Below the pieces are notes generated by a model. The model was not told the origin of the DNA, did not search any database, and saw only the letters and a list, made by a program, of their open reading frames with translations. Shown here piece after piece: positions 5,882 to 6,352 of a stretch of 6,352 bases of DNA. Position numbers and translations under genes: made by a program. This DNA is from Phycisphaerae bacterium (GTDB taxonomy: Bacteria; Planctomycetota; Phycisphaerae; SM23-33), in contig JAUWQU010000233.1 of assembly GCA_030610965.1 (NCBI GenBank), positions 1-6,352 on the forward strand, given 5' to 3'. Within the stretch, counting starts at the first letter, position 1. Each line of letters opens with the position of its first letter.

Positions 5882-5968
5882 ATATGCGGGCACGGTGAGT
5901 GGATCGCGCAGCCGTAGTCCCCATTAGGACACTCGGCTGGTCTCAGTTGCAGGATTCTGCTCAACCAT
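5880..5968 (-). other. Two linked 14-residue reading frames between the operon genes
   Basis: After the stop of the upstream gene (5981-5983) a GGAG (5975-5978) lies six bases before ATG 5968, opening MVEQNPATETSRVS. It ends in TAATG (5922-5926), where the second frame starts: MGTTAARSTHRARI, ending at TAG 5880-5882 inside the AGGAGG of the nuclease gene. The chain of start, overlap and stop resembles translationally coupled leader peptides. Neither peptide resembles a known protein, and short frames like these occur by chance, so this is a weak call. Confidence 0.25.
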
Positions 5969-5980
5969 CAATAGCTCCGA

Positions 5981-6352
5981 TCAAATCCAGTCCTTGGTGA
6001 ACTTGGCGTAGTTGTACTCGTCGATGATCTTCAGGAGGCTGACGCCATCTGCCTCGATTCTATTCCGCAACTGCGCTGCGAGGCCCTTGACCATCCGCAT
6101 GAATGCCAAGTACTTAGCGCTAGGATTGGTTTTGTATGGACATCCGTAGGCCTTGGCGATCTTTTCGTCCCATAGCGGGAAGAATTTCGGTGCCAAGAGG
6201 TGCAACGCCTTGGCAACAGCCACCGGGCTTCTCCTCCCCCCCAACCCGCCGTCCGCAATCTTCAGGTCCTCAAGGAAGCGGTCAAAGAGGCTCTCGATGG
6301 CTGGAGTTTCGGCATCGGTGAACGACAGGATATCTCGCGATCTGTATGCATT
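5981..6352 (-). CDS. Helical protein of unknown function, 5' end outside window (partial)
   Basis: The frame is open from the right edge to TGA 5981-5983, giving 123 C-terminal residues; the start lies outside the window. The segment is mostly helical: TPAIESLFDRFLEDL (16-30), then RSPVAVAKALHLLAPKFFPL (41-60), the motif WDEKIAKAYG (61-70), YLAFMRMVKGLAAQLRNRI (81-99) and a C-terminal helix ending KDWI. The pattern 'S/P-x-A-x-AKxLHLLxPxFFPLWDxxIAxAYG' recurs, as far as I recall, in several uncharacterised bacterial families (DUF6308-like proteins have a comparable turn), and could be a helix-hairpin-helix-like DNA-binding fold. That is inference. No catalytic motif is visible in the part present. 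The nuclease gene follows on the same strand 110 bases downstream with no promoter of its own that I can see, so the two are likely an operon and possibly a functional pair. Confidence 0.72.
   Translation of the reverse strand, partial: NAYRSRDILSFTDAETPAIESLFDRFLEDLKIADGGLGGRRSPVAVAKALHLLAPKFFPLWDEKIAKAYGCPYKTNPSAKYLAFMRMVKGLAAQLRNRIEADGVSLLKIIDEYNYAKFTKDWI

Overview
The window is GC-rich bacterial DNA with densely packed short genes, good Shine-Dalgarno sites and several gene fragments. It looks like an accessory region of an environmental bacterium. A planctomycete-type host is a guess from protein style (for example the MWPF start of the DUF1444 protein) and is not demonstrated. No rRNA, tRNA, CRISPR array, transposase, integrase or recognisable insertion-sequence end was seen.

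Layout. Positions 1-658 (minus) hold a partial gene for a protein I read as a uracil-DNA-glycosylase-fold protein; its 3' end lies outside the window. Just upstream (655-753, minus) is the first ~24 codons of a Gfo/Idh/MocA-type oxidoreductase, still with its Shine-Dalgarno site and a good sigma70-type promoter (816-844). Its frame ends in an ATGA overlap with the glycosylase-like gene. At 1089-2291 (plus) is a DUF1444 (YtpQ-like) gene. At 2412-2558 (minus) is a 48-residue Lys/Ser/Ala-rich protein with its own AT-rich promoter. At 2651-3070 (minus) is a short protein resembling the C-terminal half of an Mrr-like nuclease core without the catalytic residues. Positions 3071-3377 have no supportable gene. 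At 3378-3720 (minus) is gene debris: the N-terminal membrane anchor and first conserved block of a NucA/EndoG-type DNA/RNA non-specific endonuclease, cut before its catalytic motif, followed by an unidentified 34-codon frame. At 3762-4394 (plus) is a complete GNAT acetyltransferase.

The most interesting part is 4458-6352 (minus). A gene cut by the right edge (5981-6352) is followed, after two tiny linked reading frames, by a 470-residue protein that appears to combine two PUA/EVE-like domains with a C-terminal NucS/EndoMS-like PD-(D/E)XK nuclease domain. That layout suggests a modification-dependent restriction or DNA-surveillance enzyme. The catalytic lysine position is a glutamate (D...ExE), which makes activity uncertain and worth testing.

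Taken together, a glycosylase-like protein, a PUA/EVE-PD-(D/E)XK protein, an Mrr-like remnant and an EndoG-like remnant within 6.4 kb, mixed with truncated genes, fit a defence or DNA-processing island that has been repeatedly rearranged. All functional assignments come from reading motifs by eye; no search was run.
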